64,000 bases of DNA from Taibaiella sp. (lineage in GTDB: Bacteria > Bacteroidota > Bacteroidia > Chitinophagales > Chitinophagaceae). The notes under the pieces are model-generated. The model was given only the letters and a program-made list of their open reading frames with translations, did no database searches and was not told where the DNA came from. The translations under genes were made by a program, and so were the position numbers. Each line of letters starts with the position of its first letter. The stretch's first letter is position 1. The stretch is from the NCBI GenBank assembly GCA_013815385.1, contig JACDGL010000001.1, positions 124,001-188,000 on the forward strand. Reading direction: 5' to 3'. Positions 26,916-35,625 of the stretch are shown here, piece after piece.

Positions 26916-28242
26916 GGGAAACTTTCAACACAGAGGCGGTACTATCCTTTATCTTAAATCGTTCATCAAGCCGCATGCCTGCTACCCACGCTATCCTTTT
27001 GTCGCATTCCAATACCCATACATGCTCCTTTTCATGCAGGGGTATTTTCCGGTCGGTCAGGAAACGTCCGATCTTTTTCTTTTTCATTTGCATACCCAGC
27101 GGATAGAAGTAATCACCCGTACGCCACTTGCGCAGGAATAGCGGAAATGTAAGGCGCTTCATATCTATATAGGCAACACCAGGATCCTGATCAATATGCC
27201 CTATGTCGTTAATAACAGTGAATTTGAACTTATGTAAGCCTGTATCTATAGTACATGGCACACCATCCACAGCTATAAAATCTGTAGCGGACTGCGGAAT
27301 GGTGGTGAGAATAAGAAAATCTCGGTTGCGGATAATACGATGAGTTGGGGACTGTATGAACTTACCTGTCTCTGCCGTTAACAGGTGTAGTATCTGAGGC
27401 AGCTGTGCTGATATGAAGCCATAGGGCAGGAACAATTCATAGCATATGGTTTCCAGCGGGGTGCGTTTGTTCAGCTTCCGTACAGGTATATAAATATCCT
27501 TACCCCGGTGCTCCAGCAGTTTCTTCTTTTCAGTATCAATTGCCTTTCTGTAAAGTTCCTCCGCTTGTGAAAAACGCTGGATGCTCTGCCCCACATTTTG
27601 CACCGCATTCGGGAACCATTCATTTATTACCGGTACTATATTATGGCGTACAGCATTGCGCAGGTAAGCATCGGTAGCATTGGAGGCATCGTCGCGATAA
27701 GGAATATCGTTTGCTGCCACATACGCAGCAATATCACTGCGCTCTGCAAAAAGCAATGGCCTTATTATATTGCCATTTCGCAAAGGGATACCATGAAGGC
27801 CGCTGATACCGGTACCCTTAAATAAATTCATCAGCAGTGTTTCCACGTTGTCGTTAGCATGGTGGGCAGTTGCTATATAAGCGTATTTATTTGTTTGTCT
27901 TATGTTATCCAGCCACTCGTAGCGGAGTATACGCGCAGTTTCTTGGGTACCTTTTTTCCATTCTGCCGATTTATCGGCTGTATCAAAATTCACAGTATGG
28001 AAAGGGACATTGTGCTTCGCGGCCCATTCGCTTACTAATTGCTGGTCTTTATCCGCTTCCTCACCCCTCAGCTGAAAATTGCAATGGGCAATAGCAAAAG
28101 GGAGATTGCTCCTGCTAAAGAGGTAGGCCATACACATGGAATCCATTCCCCCGCTCACTGCAAGCAATACGGGGCTTATATCCATAGCATTGCTATGTAG
28201 TATTCCTTCGTTCCTGTGCAGGAATTGTTGTAGCAGGTCCAT
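26902..28242 (-). CDS. tilS: tRNA(Ile)-lysidine synthase TilS
   Basis: 446 residues from ATG 28242; the upstream open extension overlaps the previous gene and is unlikely. The PP-loop SGGMDSMCMAYLF is near residue 33, then HCNFQLRGEEADKDQ and ATAHHANDNVETLLMNLFKG, both TilS hallmarks, with the C-terminal TilS domain at LRKWRTGDYFYPLGM. It modifies C34 of tRNA-Ile2 to lysidine, an essential step in decoding AUA. It starts 1 nt after the stop of a TPR gene, so the two form an operon. Confidence 0.95.
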   Translation of the reverse strand: MDLLQQFLHRNEGILHSNAMDISPVLLAVSGGMDSMCMAYLFSRSNLPFAIAHCNFQLRGEEADKDQQLVSEWAAKHNVPFHTVNFDTADKSAEWKKGTQETARILRYEWLDNIRQTNKYAYIATAHHANDNVETLLMNLFKGTGISGLHGIPLRNGNIIRPLLFAERSDIAAYVAANDIPYRDDASNATDAYLRNAVRHNIVPVINEWFPNAVQNVGQSIQRFSQAEELYRKAIDTEKKKLLEHRGKDIYIPVRKLNKRTPLETICYELFLPYGFISAQLPQILHLLTAETGKFIQSPTHRIIRNRDFLILTTIPQSATDFIAVDGVPCTIDTGLHKFKFTVINDIGHIDQDPGVAYIDMKRLTFPLFLRKWRTGDYFYPLGMQMKKKKIGRFLTDRKIPLHEKEHVWVLECDKRIAWVAGMRLDERFKIKDSTASVLKVSLTSS

Positions 28243-28243
28243 A

Positions 28244-28558
28244 TTAGTAAGTAATATCCTCGTATGCAGCCTGTAGCTCATTATAAGTATGCATGTCTTT
28301 TGCTTCACGCGCTACAGACATACCTTTCTCATAAATGCCTATTGCCTCATCGGTAAGCCCTCCGCGTTCCAGCAGCTTACCTAAATGATAGTAGGTAGCA
28401 ACATACCCCGCATGTTGGGTAACATTGTTTTCAAACATTTGCCTTGCCTCATCATCATTCCCTGCCTTAATAAATTCCAGGGCAAGGGCATGCTGCAGAA
28501 AGCTATCGCCGGGGCTATCTTTCAAAAAAACTTTTATTTTTTCTATTCGTTCATTCAT
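28244..28558 (-). CDS. Small TPR protein upstream of tilS
   Basis: 104 residues from ATG 28558 (MNERIEKIKVFLKDSPGDSF). Two to three TPR units are visible: FLQHALALEFIKAGNDDEAR, YHLGKLLERGGLTDEAIGIY and YEKGMSVAREAKDMHTYNEL. It is likely a cytosolic adaptor. It is almost contiguous with tilS; a functional link beyond co-transcription is unproven. Confidence 0.85.
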   Translation of the reverse strand: MNERIEKIKVFLKDSPGDSFLQHALALEFIKAGNDDEARQMFENNVTQHAGYVATYYHLGKLLERGGLTDEAIGIYEKGMSVAREAKDMHTYNELQAAYEDITY

Positions 28559-28595
28559 GCTGCAAGTTCTCCGTGACTGCAAATGTAAATAGTAT

Positions 28596-28629
28596 CAAAA
28601 AAATATGGTCGTTTATAAGACGACCATAT
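28596..28629 (-). terminator. Rho-independent terminator after the PNGase F-like gene
   Basis: A perfect 10-bp stem ATATGGTCGT/ACGACCATAT with a 7-nt loop, followed on the minus strand by a run of seven T. It separates the sorted PNGase-like gene from the TPR-tilS operon. Confidence 0.9.
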
Positions 28630-28657
28630 CAAATAAATTCCTTCATGCTTCACTACC

Positions 28658-30661
28658 CTACTTTGCGATCAGCAAGCGGGCATGCAATTTTGAATTGGCA
28701 TCTTTACTATCGGTAAACAGAATAGAGTACATACCATTAGGAAAACTGGTAACATTAAGTTTCTGCATGCTGGTAGTACAGGATTGTTCCAGAACTGTCT
28801 TACCCAATGCATCTATTACCTGCAGTGTACCATTTACCATGTTCATTCCGCTTATCCTTATCATTACATCATTCTGTGCCGGATTAGGGAAGGTTTCCAT
28901 AGTCATATCGGAGCCATTTACATTAGTAACCCCAAGAGGGCCGCCAACAGTAAAATATTGTACTATGCCATTACCAAAATCGTTAGCATAGGTACCATTG
29001 GGCGGGTTGCCATTCAGTGGATAATGTAAATAGGTAGCCCCCAGTTTATTTAGGCTTATAGATCCGCTCCCGGCACTTGGGTATGCCCACCAGTTAAGTC
29101 CATAACCATTATTGGTTATTATTTCTAATTTATAGCACGCAGAGCTCAGGTTCACCGTATCAGTATAGGTAGTATTAATGCTGCAATGTGTACGCTGCTT
29201 CACTACTGCGTTCGTATTGGCATCCAGTATCTGCCACGAGGCATCGCTGTAGCTTGCATTCAGTGTATCTGTCAGTGCGTTAGTGCGCATAGCAATGATG
29301 AAGGATGAAGGGAAGACCGGCGAAGGCATAAAGCCAGTGGTCATTTGGTTATTCGAATTATCGTTATCAGTAGCGCCGTTTACAGTTAATATAGTAGCGG
29401 TAAAGGTTTGTGTAGTAGTTCCTCCCCTTAGCCCCAACGGTTCAGGTAGAGTAATGTCTGTATCGTGAAGGGGCCGTATAGCGCCACGCCACGTATAGGT
29501 AGAATTACTGTATCCAGCCACACCATATTGTATATCCATAGTGGCTATTACCGCACTGCCGCTATTGTGCACATGTATTACCGGTCCGCCGCAATATGGG
29601 TTTTCACGGAAGTGGCCTTCATAATTAGATGGGGAGATGATGTCATCCAGCGATGCATCCAGAACATGATTAAAATCACCATAATAGAACAATGTTCCCT
29701 GTGTTATATAGGATGGGAAGGAAGTATGACTGTTTGTATAATTTTCAAATGCCAGGCCCACATTAAATACTGATCCTGCGGTAATACCCGGAAGCATATG
29801 GAAATTTGAATACACCAATGCACCCGGGCACCAATTGCCTCTGTTCAGCGGCCATGTGCCCGACTGTGGGTATAATTCATTAGAGCCACAGGTAGCGCGC
29901 CATACTGCTTTCGTATCTACAGTGGAGCCATTCAGTAATACAGAGTAATTCTTTGAAAGGAATTCGCAGCAGCTATTAGCATCGCTCCCGTGGCCGGTAA
30001 CTGTAAACTTCAATGCCGCAGTAGCAGTGCCTGCTGGTGCGGTGAGCGATACGGCAGGGAAATGCGTATTGATGCTGATTGAATCCCCATAATTAAAACT
30101 ACCACCCCACAACTTTTTCACGCCTAGTACATTTCGTTCAGGTGTACCTTCTATAAAAATAAACCTTACGCTCGCGGTAAACCCACCGGAGTATCCGGCA
30201 TACAGTATACGCAATGTAGCAGCATTTTTTAGCACCGGATAGTAGTCGGTAACATCATAATAATAACGCTGCTTCCACGTCCAGGGTGTGCGGGGGGCAT
30301 TGGTATTAGCATACGGGGTTATCAGTCTGCCCAGTTCCAGGGTATCACCCGCAGGGGTCATCAGGTAGTTCTGCACTGTATAATCCCAATCGCCGCACCA
30401 ACCTGTCTGTCCTGGCTGGTCACCGGGGTTGGATGGGTCATACCCGGCACATTTGTATTTGCCAAGCGTGAACTCCATATATATCTTTCTGTAAGTTTTA
30501 CCGGTATTGGGTAAACTGATAGCAGTATCATAATTGCCATAGTAACTAAGGTGCACGGTATCGTGTGCCTGAACTATAGTTGTATCGCCTACCGCCGCAA
30601 ATGCACCGGCAGAAAATAGCATCCCAAATACCAATAAATAAATATGCCTTTTCATGAACAT
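28658..30661 (-). CDS. PNGase F-like secreted protein with T9SS sorting domain
   Basis: A 667-residue protein with a signal peptide; ATG 30661 or 30655 are both possible. Residues ~30-360 resemble the two jelly-roll domains of peptide-N-glycosidase F: CGDWDYTVQNYL (catalytic-type Asp region), KFTVTGHGSDANSCCEF, then PQSGTWPLNRGNWCPGALVY. A middle beta domain follows, then a type A sorting tail (METFPNPAQNDVMI to PNGMYSILF). PNGase F cleaves N-glycans from Asn; whether this protein does is inference. It is flanked by terminators on both sides, so it is monocistronic. Confidence 0.82.
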   Translation of the reverse strand: MFMKRHIYLLVFGMLFSAGAFAAVGDTTIVQAHDTVHLSYYGNYDTAISLPNTGKTYRKIYMEFTLGKYKCAGYDPSNPGDQPGQTGWCGDWDYTVQNYLMTPAGDTLELGRLITPYANTNAPRTPWTWKQRYYYDVTDYYPVLKNAATLRILYAGYSGGFTASVRFIFIEGTPERNVLGVKKLWGGSFNYGDSISINTHFPAVSLTAPAGTATAALKFTVTGHGSDANSCCEFLSKNYSVLLNGSTVDTKAVWRATCGSNELYPQSGTWPLNRGNWCPGALVYSNFHMLPGITAGSVFNVGLAFENYTNSHTSFPSYITQGTLFYYGDFNHVLDASLDDIISPSNYEGHFRENPYCGGPVIHVHNSGSAVIATMDIQYGVAGYSNSTYTWRGAIRPLHDTDITLPEPLGLRGGTTTQTFTATILTVNGATDNDNSNNQMTTGFMPSPVFPSSFIIAMRTNALTDTLNASYSDASWQILDANTNAVVKQRTHCSINTTYTDTVNLSSACYKLEIITNNGYGLNWWAYPSAGSGSISLNKLGATYLHYPLNGNPPNGTYANDFGNGIVQYFTVGGPLGVTNVNGSDMTMETFPNPAQNDVMIRISGMNMVNGTLQVIDALGKTVLEQSCTTSMQKLNVTSFPNGMYSILFTDSKDANSKLHARLLIAK

Positions 30662-30675
30662 GGATTAAGTGAAAT

Positions 30676-30725
30676 AAAAAAACCGGATCATCTAATTGTT
30701 AAGTAATAAAATTAGCATAATCCGG
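30676..30725 (-). terminator. Terminator after the ABC-F gene
   Basis: Outer stem CCGGAT/ATCCGG (30683-30688 and 30720-30725) enclosing an inner stem CTAATT/AATTAG. On the minus strand it is followed by seven T. It lies just past the ABC-F stop at 30754. Confidence 0.75.
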
Positions 30726-30753
30726 CTATATAATAAAGTTATTCTGCTATACC

Positions 30754-32385
30754 TCAGGCTACCGCCTCACCATACATTTCTGCGCGCACCGCCTTTACCC
30801 GGTCATTGGTCATATATTCATCAAAGGTCATTTCACGGTCTATCAATCCATTGGGGGTCAGTTCCATTACCCGGTCTGCTACAGTTTGTGCCAGCTCATG
30901 ATCTCGTGTGGTGAACAGGATTGTCCCTTTAAAATCCTTCATACCGTTATTTAATGCGGTAATGCTTTCCAGGTCCAGGTGGTTGGTAGGTTCGTCCATC
31001 AGCAGAAAGTTGCCTTTCAGCATCATCATCCTGCTCAGCATACAGCGCATTTTTTCACCACCGCTTAGTACCGACGATTTCTTTAATGTTTCCTCGCCCG
31101 AGAACAACATCCTACCCAGGAACCCACGGATAAAGGTCTCGTCTTTTTCTTCAGAATATTGCCTCAGCCAGTCTATCAGGTTATCATCATTGTCTTTAAA
31201 AAAGGCTGTGTTATCAGACGGTATATAAATGGGCGTTATGGTTACACCCCATCTAAAGGTGCCTTCATGCTCCTTATCCATCCCTGCAAGTACCTCGTAA
31301 AATGCACTGGTAGCCAGTGAGTTATGCGAAAGCACAGCTATCTTCTGTCCGCGCTTCAGATCGAAGCTTACATTCTTAAAAAGCATTTCTCCATGCAGCG
31401 ATTTGCCCAGGTTCTTCACCTCCAGTATCTGGTCGCCGGCATCCCTTACCTGGTTATTGAATAGTATTGCGGGGTACTTCCGGTTACTTGGTTTCATCTC
31501 ATCCAGCTTTATCTTATCCAGCGCCTTCTTACGGCTGGTGGCCTGCTTCGACTTAGACGCATTGGCCGAGAACCGGGCTATGAAATCCTGTAGTTCTTTT
31601 ATCTTATCCTCTGCCTTACGGTTCGATTCCGAACGTTGTTTCAGTAATAACTGGCTCGATTCGTACCAGAAACTATAGTTACCGGAGTACACATTTATCT
31701 TTCCGAAATCTATATCCGCTACGTGGGTACATACCGTATCCAGGAAGTGCCGATCGTGCGATACCACCAGCACTATCTTGTCATAGTCAGCAAGAAAATC
31801 TTCCAGCCAGCCTACAGTTTCCAGATCCAGATCATTGGTAGGCTCATCCAGCAGCAGTATATCCGGGTGGCCATACAGCGCCTGTGCCAGCAGCACCCTC
31901 ACCTTCTGGTTACCATCCAGTTCTTTTACCAGCTTATTATGGAACTCTTCTTTTACACCCAGGCTGCTCAGCATGTTAGCCGCGTCGCTTTCCGCATTCC
32001 ATCCATCCATCTCCGCAAACAAGCCTTCCAGCTCGCCCGCCTTTATACCATCTTCCTCTGTAAAATCTTCTTTGGCATATATAGCATCCTTAGCCTTCAT
32101 TATATCATACAGCTTGGTATTGCCCCGTATCACGGTCTCCAGCACAGGCACTTCATCAAATTCGTAGTGGTTCTGCTTCAGTACGCTCATCCGCTGGTCC
32201 TTGGTTATTTCCACCTTTCCTGTACTGGCATCTATCTCTCCCGAGATGATCTTTAAAAATGTAGATTTACCCGCACCATTGGCGCCAATGATACCATAGC
32301 AATTACCCTCTGTGAATTTTATATTCACATCTTCAAACAACACCCGCTTGCCATACCGAAGCGATAAATTAGAAATCGAGATCAT
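30754..32385 (-). CDS. ABC-F family ATPase (YbiT-like)
   Basis: A 543-residue protein with two ABC domains and no TM segment. Domain 1 has Walker A GANGAGKSTFL near residue 36 and Walker B ILLLDEPTNDLDLETV near residue 176. Domain 2 has signature LSGGEKMRCMLSRMMML and Walker B LLMDEPTNHLDLESI. In the second Walker A position HNSLATSAFY replaces the usual GxxGxGKS, a known trait of YbiT-type ABC-F proteins. The linker between domains is Lys/Ser-rich (NASKSKQATSRKKALDKIKL). The family acts on the ribosome E site in translation. Confidence 0.92.
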   Translation of the reverse strand: MISISNLSLRYGKRVLFEDVNIKFTEGNCYGIIGANGAGKSTFLKIISGEIDASTGKVEITKDQRMSVLKQNHYEFDEVPVLETVIRGNTKLYDIMKAKDAIYAKEDFTEEDGIKAGELEGLFAEMDGWNAESDAANMLSSLGVKEEFHNKLVKELDGNQKVRVLLAQALYGHPDILLLDEPTNDLDLETVGWLEDFLADYDKIVLVVSHDRHFLDTVCTHVADIDFGKINVYSGNYSFWYESSQLLLKQRSESNRKAEDKIKELQDFIARFSANASKSKQATSRKKALDKIKLDEMKPSNRKYPAILFNNQVRDAGDQILEVKNLGKSLHGEMLFKNVSFDLKRGQKIAVLSHNSLATSAFYEVLAGMDKEHEGTFRWGVTITPIYIPSDNTAFFKDNDDNLIDWLRQYSEEKDETFIRGFLGRMLFSGEETLKKSSVLSGGEKMRCMLSRMMMLKGNFLLMDEPTNHLDLESITALNNGMKDFKGTILFTTRDHELAQTVADRVMELTPNGLIDREMTFDEYMTNDRVKAVRAEMYGEAVA

Positions 32386-32428
32386 AAGTATATCCCCATA
32401 CGACCCTTATTGCCGTTTTTTGGAGGTG

Positions 32429-32436
32429 CAAAGTTA
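32429..32436 (-). promoter_or_regulatory. Candidate -7 box of the ABC-F gene
   Basis: TAACTTTG on the minus strand (TAnnTTTG consensus), about 44 nt upstream of the ABC-F start codon. No -33 TTTG at the usual spacing. Confidence 0.4.
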
Positions 32437-32520
32437 CCGTATTTATTTGTGATTTAGGAGTTATCAATTGTAACCCCACCGTCATTGCGAAGCACATAGC
32501 AATCTATGCGTAATAACAAA

Positions 32521-32664
32521 ACTCTCCTCCTGTTTTTAGGAGGAGTACCCAACGGGGGAGGTGGTTAACTCGCGCAGTAACACAACACAAGATATCCCTC
32601 CGCAGAGTCCACCCAAAATGTGGATATCATTATTTGGAAACCGCCACTGGCATTGTGTTGCCTT
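32521..32664. repeat. Intergenic repeat cluster, copy A
   Basis: CTCCTCC...GGAGGAGTACCC...GGGGGAGGTGGT (32523-32565) matches 37447-37488. GTGGATATCATTATTTGG and the AAACCGCC after it (32620-32645) match 37387-37412 with two mismatches. The order of the two blocks is reversed between the sites. The block runs into the 5' end of the metallopeptidase remnant. Confidence 0.75.
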
Positions 32665-33325
32665 TTTCCACTCTAAATCTAAAGGTTCAAAAGCAAACTG
32701 AAAATAAAACTATTATATTTGTTGCGATTGCGTATACAAAAACGGGGGATGAAGCAGCCTTTAACTCAGCGAATGACGGAGCTAAATTTTGGAATGATCA
32801 AAGCGGAAAATATTCTTATGTCGTTGGCCAGGGAGAAAATAAAATAGTTTATACTGTAAATTTTGATGTAACAGTCAAATATGTAGATAATCCAGGCCTC
32901 CAAACAAACAGAGATGACGATCATTCTGGCATAGTGCCCTCAGACGAAAAAATTACAAATGGTTACGGGAACTCCTTCGAATTATTGCCAGATAATGATG
33001 CTAAGTTTAAAAAAGCTCAGAAAGTATCATCCTTGGCGCCGCAAGTGAAAATACAGTATACATTAAAAAATCACAATCAGGAAACGAAATAGTGGCAGCT
33101 CATGAGTTAGGGCATAATTTGGGGCTTAATCATAATACAAATACTATTATGAATAGCTCAGTTAATTCTTTCTTTATGAAAAAATCCTTAAATAAGGATG
33201 TAATAAAAAAGCTAATTGATAATGTTATTTATCCTTCCAAAGAACCCATAGGACGTCCTATAGGAAATATAGACAACCTTAAGGATGGAAAGGTAATTAA
33301 TACTCCAGATAATGATCAGAAATAG
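32634..33325 (+). pseudogene. Metallopeptidase-like gene with frameshift (possible orphan toxin module)
   Basis: Two frames together encode one protein: 32634-33092 and 33092-33325. Frame 1 ends IQYTLK before a stop; frame 2 continues KSQSGNEIVAAHELGHNLG, giving the zinc-protease motif HELGHNLGLNH (HExxHxxGxxH) and the Met-turn-like TIMN. The switch is at the A6 run near 33066-33071; one extra A would restore the frame. The first frame starts with TTG inside an intergenic repeat, so the true 5' end looks lost. GAKFWNDQSGKYSYVVGQ and the lack of a signal peptide recall C-terminal metallopeptidase toxin domains of Rhs-type proteins; this is inference. A sequencing error at the A-run is possible. 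The region is AT-rich compared with its neighbours. Confidence 0.65.
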
Positions 33326-33696
33326 TACAATAGTCTTATTAGTATCATTATTAATGTCTTTGTGGTTTTTTGAAAAAACAACCGTATTCATCTTTATCAG
33401 GATCCTTTACTATAGATTCAGTTGTGCAAATTTTACCTGCTGATTCTTCTTATTTGGTAGGAATAATATCTACAGATCATAGTAATGAGTCTTTAGATGC
33501 AATTTTAGTTATTTGTCTGGAAGATAGTTTTTATGTGTTTCCTTCAAAACAGGGAAGATTTGCTCTAAAACTATCTCCTGGTAAACATACAATTTCATTC
33601 TCCTTTGGTGGTCAATCTTATAGGATTAATACTATGTTTAGAAAACAATATTGTAAGTATGCTAGGATACATATCCACGATCATTTATATTATTAA
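33312..33696 (+). pseudogene. Small secreted protein with frameshift, downstream of the metallopeptidase
   Basis: ATG 33312 overlaps the end of the metallopeptidase frame and begins a signal peptide (MIRNSTIVLLVSLLMSLWFF). The frame then shifts at a T6 run (33366-33371): KKQPYSSLSGSFTIDSVV continues in another frame to a stop at 33694-33696. One T fewer would join them. The mature part (GRFALKLSPGKHTISFSFGG) looks like a carboxypeptidase-regulatory-like beta domain. Position after a toxin-like gene suggests an immunity partner, unproven. If the frameshift is an artefact this is an intact ~127-residue gene. Confidence 0.55.
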
Positions 33697-33745
33697 TTTA
33701 AGTAATGTAAATATAGAATAATGTATTAATTTAAACAGGAAATAA

Positions 33746-33847
33746 ATGAGAGATAAATCATATGTAAAACTTGTACTAACGTTAGTACTTCTGTTATTTG
33801 TTTCGTCGTTGAATGCTCAAACTTCCGCTCTCCCCTGTTCGGCGTAG
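33746..33847 (+). pseudogene. Clipped signal-peptide ORF
   Basis: 33 codons: MRDKSYVKLVLTLVLLLFVS then SLNAQTSALPCSA and a stop. It is a well-formed signal peptide with a cleavage site (SLNAQ), ending a few bases into the GTTCGGCGTAGCTTAAGCTACG segment that begins the 33.85-kb repeat. The mature protein is missing, so it appears to be the 5' remnant of a secreted-protein gene interrupted by the repeat. Confidence 0.6.
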
Positions 33848-33851
33848 CTTA

Positions 33852-33975
33852 AGCTACGTCGCGACTTAAAATTACCACATCAGTTTCTCACTTGTGGGTG
33901 TCCTCACCAACAACTTGCGGTATTATAGAAAATAACAGAAGGTATCAAAACAACTTTATTTCTCACTCATATAAT
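33852..33975 (+). repeat. ~120-bp direct repeat, left copy
   Basis: Shares with 35507-35625 the ordered anchors AGCTACGTCGCGA, CCTCACCAACAA, AGGTATC and CTCATATAAT, with similar spacing. It contains the imperfect palindrome TTGTGGGTGTCCTCACCAACAA. The copies are in the same orientation and flank the RibD-like/AraC genes. Confidence 0.8.
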
Positions 33976-33979
33976 CTTA

Positions 33980-34534
33980 TCAGATATCAGTAGGTTTATA
34001 GACAAGCAACACAACATTTTTATCAAATTGCTGAAATTTCAAAAAAGCAATATCTCGTTTCACTTCGTTCAAAAATGGCCTTACACCATTACCTACTATG
34101 TAGGGATTAATAAGCAATCTTAACTCATCAACTAAACCAGCTTCCAATAAGGGTTTTATAAGTGAGGAGCTTCCCTGAACTAAAATATATCCACCCTCTT
34201 GCTGTTTTAATACGGTAATGTCTTTAATGAAATTTTCATCGAGGATCGTGGTGTTTTCCCACCTTGCTTTTTGGAGACTGGAAGACACCACATATTTTTT
34301 GCCCTTATTCAGTCTATCTGCTACGCCCATAGCATTATCCTTAAATGACGACCAGTAAGGGTACAGCATTTCATAGGTTACGCGCCCATAGAGCATTACC
34401 TCGCAATTATTAATAGTATCCTGAATATATTGTTGCCTTTCAGGGCTGTCAAAGGGGTTCCACCATTTGTCCATAGATTCGGAATCAAAAATGCCGTCAA
34501 GTGATACCCATTGTGTAATGATTAGCTTTCTCAT
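33980..34534 (-). CDS. Dihydrofolate reductase-fold (RibD C-terminal) family protein
   Basis: A 184-residue protein. MRKLIITQWVSLDGIFDSES is the typical start, EVMLYGRVTYEMLYPYWSS and KKYVVSSSLQKARWENT are conserved, and ILVQGSSSLIKPLLEAGLVDELRL forms the nucleotide-binding part. These stand-alone RibD_C proteins are NADPH-binding reductases of mostly unknown substrate. It is one of two genes between direct repeats, with its own promoter-like element. Confidence 0.9.
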   Translation of the reverse strand: MRKLIITQWVSLDGIFDSESMDKWWNPFDSPERQQYIQDTINNCEVMLYGRVTYEMLYPYWSSFKDNAMGVADRLNKGKKYVVSSSLQKARWENTTILDENFIKDITVLKQQEGGYILVQGSSSLIKPLLEAGLVDELRLLINPYIVGNGVRPFLNEVKRDIAFLKFQQFDKNVVLLVYKPTDI

Positions 34535-34550
34535 ATTTCACTATTTACAA

Positions 34551-34578
34551 CAAAGGTAAAAACGCACATTGACACAAA
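34551..34578 (-). promoter_or_regulatory. Candidate promoter of the RibD-like gene
   Basis: On the minus strand TTTG (34575-34578), 16 nt, then TACCTTTG (34551-34558). It fits the Bacteroidota -33/-7 pattern with slightly short spacing. The start codon is 17 nt downstream. Confidence 0.5.
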
Positions 34579-34609
34579 ATAGAACAGATCCGACAATAAC
34601 AACATTAGA

Positions 34610-35389
34610 TCAGGACGTATAAAATTCTCTCATTGCCAGGTATTCTTTAGGCGCAATCTGGGTGAATTCTTTAAATACACGGGTAAAGTGACTATGATCG
34701 GAAAAAGAATAACGATAAGCAATATCGCTCAGTTTTGTGATGTGTGGCCCATTAATTTCAGTGAATGCCGAATTAAACTGGCATACCCGTTTATACATAT
34801 TTGGCGAAATGCCTACGTTTACCGAAAACAAGCGTTGGAGCGAACGCTCTGTGATATTCAGTTTTTTTTGAAGTTTTAAAAGGGAATTGACGTTATTGAT
34901 TTTTTTAAGCTCATTTATAGCTACCACCAATATTTTATTGTCAGTACTGATTGGCTGCATTAAGGTATAAATGAAGTGATTGATCAGTTGCATACGAGCC
35001 TGCAAGTCACTTTCATTTAGAAGTTGCTCTTGTAAATTTATAGCCTTCGCCTGTTTAATATAATTGATATCCAGTATTTGGTCAGTCAATTCATTGGCCT
35101 GTATTCCTAATAAATTCTTTAAGGTATGTGGCTGCAAAAAATAGGCTATAAGTGTAAAACTACCCTTGAAATTCAATCGGTCTGGGATGATTGTTTGTCC
35201 GTAAAGCGTGAAATTGCCGATTAAACGATCTTTCTTGCAGGCTTTTTCAGTTTGAAATATAATAGCAGGACACCCGTTCGCATACAATGGCAGGACAAAA
35301 TCACTTTTATCACTGTAATTTTCTATTACCAGGATGTTATGCACGTAATTAGCAATTGCAGTGGGGGGAAGGTAGTTCTTGCTATTCAT
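34610..35389 (-). CDS. AraC family transcriptional regulator
   Basis: A 259-residue regulator. The N-terminal ~150 residues (sensor part, FVLPLYANGCPAIIFQ) resemble the DUF6597-type domain of Bacteroidota AraC proteins. The C-terminal double HTH shows LQRLFSVNVGISPNMYKRV and LSDIAYRYSFSDHSHFTRVF, then APKEYLAMR. It lies upstream of the RibD-like gene on the same strand, separated by 75 nt with a promoter-like element, so it may regulate that gene. Confidence 0.93.
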   Translation of the reverse strand: MNSKNYLPPTAIANYVHNILVIENYSDKSDFVLPLYANGCPAIIFQTEKACKKDRLIGNFTLYGQTIIPDRLNFKGSFTLIAYFLQPHTLKNLLGIQANELTDQILDINYIKQAKAINLQEQLLNESDLQARMQLINHFIYTLMQPISTDNKILVVAINELKKINNVNSLLKLQKKLNITERSLQRLFSVNVGISPNMYKRVCQFNSAFTEINGPHITKLSDIAYRYSFSDHSHFTRVFKEFTQIAPKEYLAMREFYTS

Positions 35390-35506
35390 TTACCTTTTAT
35401 TAAAAGCGATTTGCTAAACACATCTTTTTACGTTGTGAAAGTAAGTTAATATAAGTTGTATGTTGTAGTAGAAGCATCCCCTCGTACCCCTTTCGAAGTA
35501 TTGTCC

Positions 35507-35625
35507 AGCTACGTCGCGAGTAAAATCCCTACGCCAGCGCCACCCATGTTGGCCCTCACCAACAAGCTCGCGTTGTATAGTAGTAGAAAGGTATCCAAAA
35601 CATCTTTAGTTCCCGCTCATATAAT
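35507..35625 (+). repeat. ~120-bp direct repeat, right copy
   Basis: Counterpart of 33852-33975 with the same four anchor words in the same order and orientation. The last four codons and the stop of a small membrane protein gene on the minus strand lie within it. Confidence 0.8.

Noticed and set aside
31620-31640. Sequence similar to a tRNA T-loop (GGTTCGATTCC)
   Set aside because: It lies inside the ABC-F gene and has no cloverleaf around it.
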